NCBI GenBank assembly: GCA_947483555.1
Contig: CANKMW010000098.1
Span: 1-33,024 of the forward strand
Origin: Myxococcales bacterium
GTDB lineage: Bacteria; Myxococcota_A; Polyangia; Haliangiales; Haliangiaceae
DNA length: 33,024 nt
Direction of reading: 5' to 3'
Within the stretch, counting starts at the first letter, position 1. Each line of letters starts with the position of its first letter. The notes below the pieces were generated by a model. It ran no database searches and was not told the origin of the DNA. It saw nothing but the letters and a program-made list of their open reading frames with translations. This document shows positions 30,432 to 33,024 of the stretch, one piece after another. A program made the translations under genes and the position numbers.

Positions 30432-30617
30432 CTACAAAAAGAACGTCACGATCGGCACGGGTAGCTCGCCCACCACTTTGGGTGGCAGAGGCTTGGCTGG
30501 TTTCTCGACGGTCGCCTTGCGAGGTGCGGCAGTCGAGAGTGACGTCTTGTTAGAGCGCGTCGACTTGATGGAGCCCTTGCGCTGAGCAGGGCGTGCAGAC
30601 CTTTGATCTCTGACCAT
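30432..30617 (-). CDS. Small basic protein of unknown function
   Basis: 61 aa from ATG 30617, supported by GGGGGGAG five bases upstream and a sigma70-like promoter at 30676-30649. Highly basic, with Lys/Arg/Ser/Pro-rich N-terminal two-thirds (RSARPAQRKGSIKSTRSNK) and a hydrophobic end (VVGELPVPIVTFFL). No signal peptide. The local base composition is less GC-rich than the neighbours. Not recognised; could be a DNA- or RNA-binding small protein. Confidence 0.5.
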   Translation of the reverse strand: MVRDQRSARPAQRKGSIKSTRSNKTSLSTAAPRKATVEKPAKPLPPKVVGELPVPIVTFFL

Positions 30618-30648
30618 ATCTCCCCCCAAGGGAATGGACGCCCACAAG

Positions 30649-30676
30649 AGTAGAGAGTGCCCGAGCCGACTGTCAA
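30649..30676 (-). promoter_or_regulatory. Promoter of the small basic gene
   Basis: TTGACA (30676-30671), 16 bases, then TCTACT (30654-30649) on the minus strand, about 35 bases before the ATG at 30617. Back-to-back with the pepA promoter. Confidence 0.5.
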
Positions 30677-30691
30677 TCGAGGATCGGCTCC

Positions 30692-30720
30692 TTTACAAGG
30701 GGTCCGTCCTCTCCTATAAA
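30692..30720 (+). promoter_or_regulatory. Promoter of pepA
   Basis: TTTACA, a 17-base spacer and TATAAA form one of the best sigma70-type promoters in the window. Predicted start near 30727 gives a ~25-base leader with AGGAG and AGGT before the ATG. Confidence 0.75.
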
Positions 30721-30751
30721 TGCCCAGCATTTCAGGAGAATCAGGTAACCA

Positions 30752-32263
<1,512 letters not shown>

Positions 32264-32316
32264 TCTCAACGCTCGATTATTACTGACATTTCAGTCTTAC
32301 CGCGGTGTGTCGAAGA

Positions 32317-32345
32317 TTGACGCGCCGCCTCCTCGCTGCTATAGT
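32317..32345 (+). promoter_or_regulatory. Promoter of cdnL
   Basis: TTGACG, a 17-base spacer and TATAGT, 34 bases before the TTG start codon. Close to the sigma70 consensus. Confidence 0.7.
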
Positions 32346-32379
32346 CCGGCGATAGCTCGGTCCGTACGGCGAGGTTCCA

Positions 32380-32880
32380 TTGAAGCAACAGTTCACGATT
32401 GGCGACAAGGCGGTCTACCCGGTTCATGGCGTGGCGGAGGTGGTCGCGATGGAAATGCGCGACATCGGCGGGTCCCAGACCAACGTCTACATCCTCAAGA
32501 TCATTGAGACTGGCCTCAAGATCATGGTCCCGACCGCGAACGCGGGGACCGTTGGGCTCCGCGACCTCATCGGCTCGAAGCAGGTCAAGGAGGTCTACGC
32601 GATCCTCAAGTCGCGCGATGTCCCTCGAGACACCCAGACCTGGAATCGACGTTATCGGGAGTACATGGAGAAGATCAAGACCGGCAGCATCTTCGAGATC
32701 GCCGAGGTGCTTCGCGATCTGAGCGTGCTGCGCGCCACCAAGGACCTGTCGTTCGGAGAGCGCCGCATGCTCGAGAGCGCCAGGACCCTGCTGGTGAAGG
32801 AGATCGCGTTCGCCAAGAGTTCCACGGAAGACAAGGTGGCGGCCGAGATCGATGCGATGTTCGCGAAGGCCGCGGCCTAG
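32380..32880 (+). CDS. cdnL: CdnL/CarD-family RNA polymerase-binding factor
   Basis: 166 aa starting at TTG 32380, with GAGG about eight bases upstream; this start gives KQQFTIGDKAVYPVHGVAEV at the N-terminus, matching the family. The N-terminal Tudor-like domain (1-70) binds the RNA polymerase beta subunit. The C-terminal helical domain includes TWNRRYREYMEKIKTGSIFEIAEVLRDL, with the conserved Trp that stabilises the transcription bubble, and LSFGERRMLESARTLLVKEI. In Myxococcus xanthus the orthologue CdnL is essential and supports rRNA promoter activity. It is shorter than CarD because the HMGA-like tail is absent, so it is CdnL rather than CarD. Confidence 0.95.
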   Translation: MKQQFTIGDKAVYPVHGVAEVVAMEMRDIGGSQTNVYILKIIETGLKIMVPTANAGTVGLRDLIGSKQVKEVYAILKSRDVPRDTQTWNRRYREYMEKIKTGSIFEIAEVLRDLSVLRATKDLSFGERRMLESARTLLVKEIAFAKSSTEDKVAAEIDAMFAKAAA

Positions 32881-32896
32881 AACACCGAACGGTTTG

Positions 32897-32942
32897 AAAC
32901 GGATCTGATTTCGCGACGTTCCACGACGGTGGAAATCCGTTT
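32897..32942 (+). terminator. Nested inverted repeats after cdnL
   Basis: AAACGGAT (32897-32904) pairs with ATCCGTTT (32935-32942), and inside it TTCCAC-GACG-GTGGAA (32919-32934) forms a perfect 6-bp hairpin. Only three T residues follow, so termination strength is uncertain. Confidence 0.45.
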
Positions 32943-32980
32943 GCCCTGAGCGAGGCCGCGGAGCGGCCGAGTCGAAGGGC
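32943..32980. repeat. Dispersed palindromic repeat (REP-like)
   Basis: A 38-base interrupted palindrome that begins GCCCTGAGCGAGGCCGC and ends GCGGCCGAGTCGAAGGGC. Such GCCCTTCGAC...CTCAGGGC repeats are widespread in intergenic regions of GC-rich bacteria. A second, inverted and divergent copy begins at 32998 (GTCCTTCGAC) and is cut by the window edge. Confidence 0.6.
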
Positions 32981-32997
32981 TCATCTCGACGAAGTCC

Positions 32998-33024
32998 GTC
33001 CTTCGACACGGACCTCGCTTGCGC
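32998..33024. repeat. Partial inverted copy of the palindromic repeat
   Basis: GTCCTTCGACACGGACCTCG resembles the reverse complement of the preceding repeat and is truncated by the window end, suggesting an inverted pair of elements. Confidence 0.4.

Noticed and set aside
32282..32295. ACTGA-CATT-TCAGT as the pepA terminator
   Set aside because: Five-base-pair stem without a U-run; too weak to call.

Overview
The window is GC-rich chromosomal DNA from a member of the Myxococcota (the former Deltaproteobacteria). The taxonomic reading is an inference. It rests on a CdnL/CarD protein with the Myxococcus-type RNRRYREYMEKI-like core, a eukaryote-type Ser/Thr kinase with a periplasmic tail, several cysteine-rich and TPR lipoproteins, and a zinc-ribbon/TPR membrane protein. 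A Kofleriaceae/Haliangiales-like bacterium would fit. No phage, transposon, CRISPR array or biosynthetic cluster is visible. The window is mostly housekeeping genes plus lineage-specific envelope genes.

Layout: (1) 1-3957, minus strand, is a translation/RNA locus. It reads serS, then tRNA-Ser(UGA), tRNA-Ser(GCU), tRNA-Arg(ACG), tadA, tRNA-Ser(CGA), tRNA-Ser(GGA), the SRP RNA gene ffs and dnaX, which runs off the left edge in a 12-bp tandem repeat. All four serine isoacceptors needed to read the six Ser codons lie directly behind the gene for the synthetase that charges them. The only tRNA that TadA classically edits, tRNA-Arg(ACG), ends four bases before tadA. (2) 4102-5956 is an ECF sigma factor / anti-sigma / Spy-CpxP-like periplasmic protein operon. 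(3) 5999-13481 holds a 1301-residue zinc-ribbon/TPR membrane protein, an acyl-CoA synthetase and selB, closely spaced. (4) 13483-16467 holds a beta-barrel protein on the minus strand, and divergent from it a cysteine-rich lipoprotein with a decayed metzincin-like site followed by a HEAT-repeat protein. (5) 16625-20963 is a kinase / TPR / lipoprotein operon with 4-bp overlaps. (6) 20980-24379 holds an orphan NtrC-family regulator, a Pal-like and a CpoB-like lipoprotein pair, and a small monohaem protein. (7) 24488-28002 holds thiE divergent from uvrB, followed by a WYL-type regulator. (8) 27987-29476, minus strand, is a small ORF / TIG lipoprotein / Nudix / trmB operon. (9) 29559-32880 holds a DUF72 protein, a small basic protein, leucyl aminopeptidase and cdnL, followed by a palindromic repeat.

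The observations most worth pursuing are: the serS/tRNA-Ser and tRNA-Arg(ACG)/tadA enzyme-substrate clusters; an identical-architecture palindrome (TGACA-N6-TGTCA) both in the uvrB/thiE divergent region and just before the WYL regulator gene, which suggests a local DNA-damage regulatory circuit; and a 57-bp near-identical copy of a signal-peptide coding segment (5363-5419) sitting out of frame inside an unrelated lipoprotein gene (15648-15704). No gap between genes exceeds about 150 bases.
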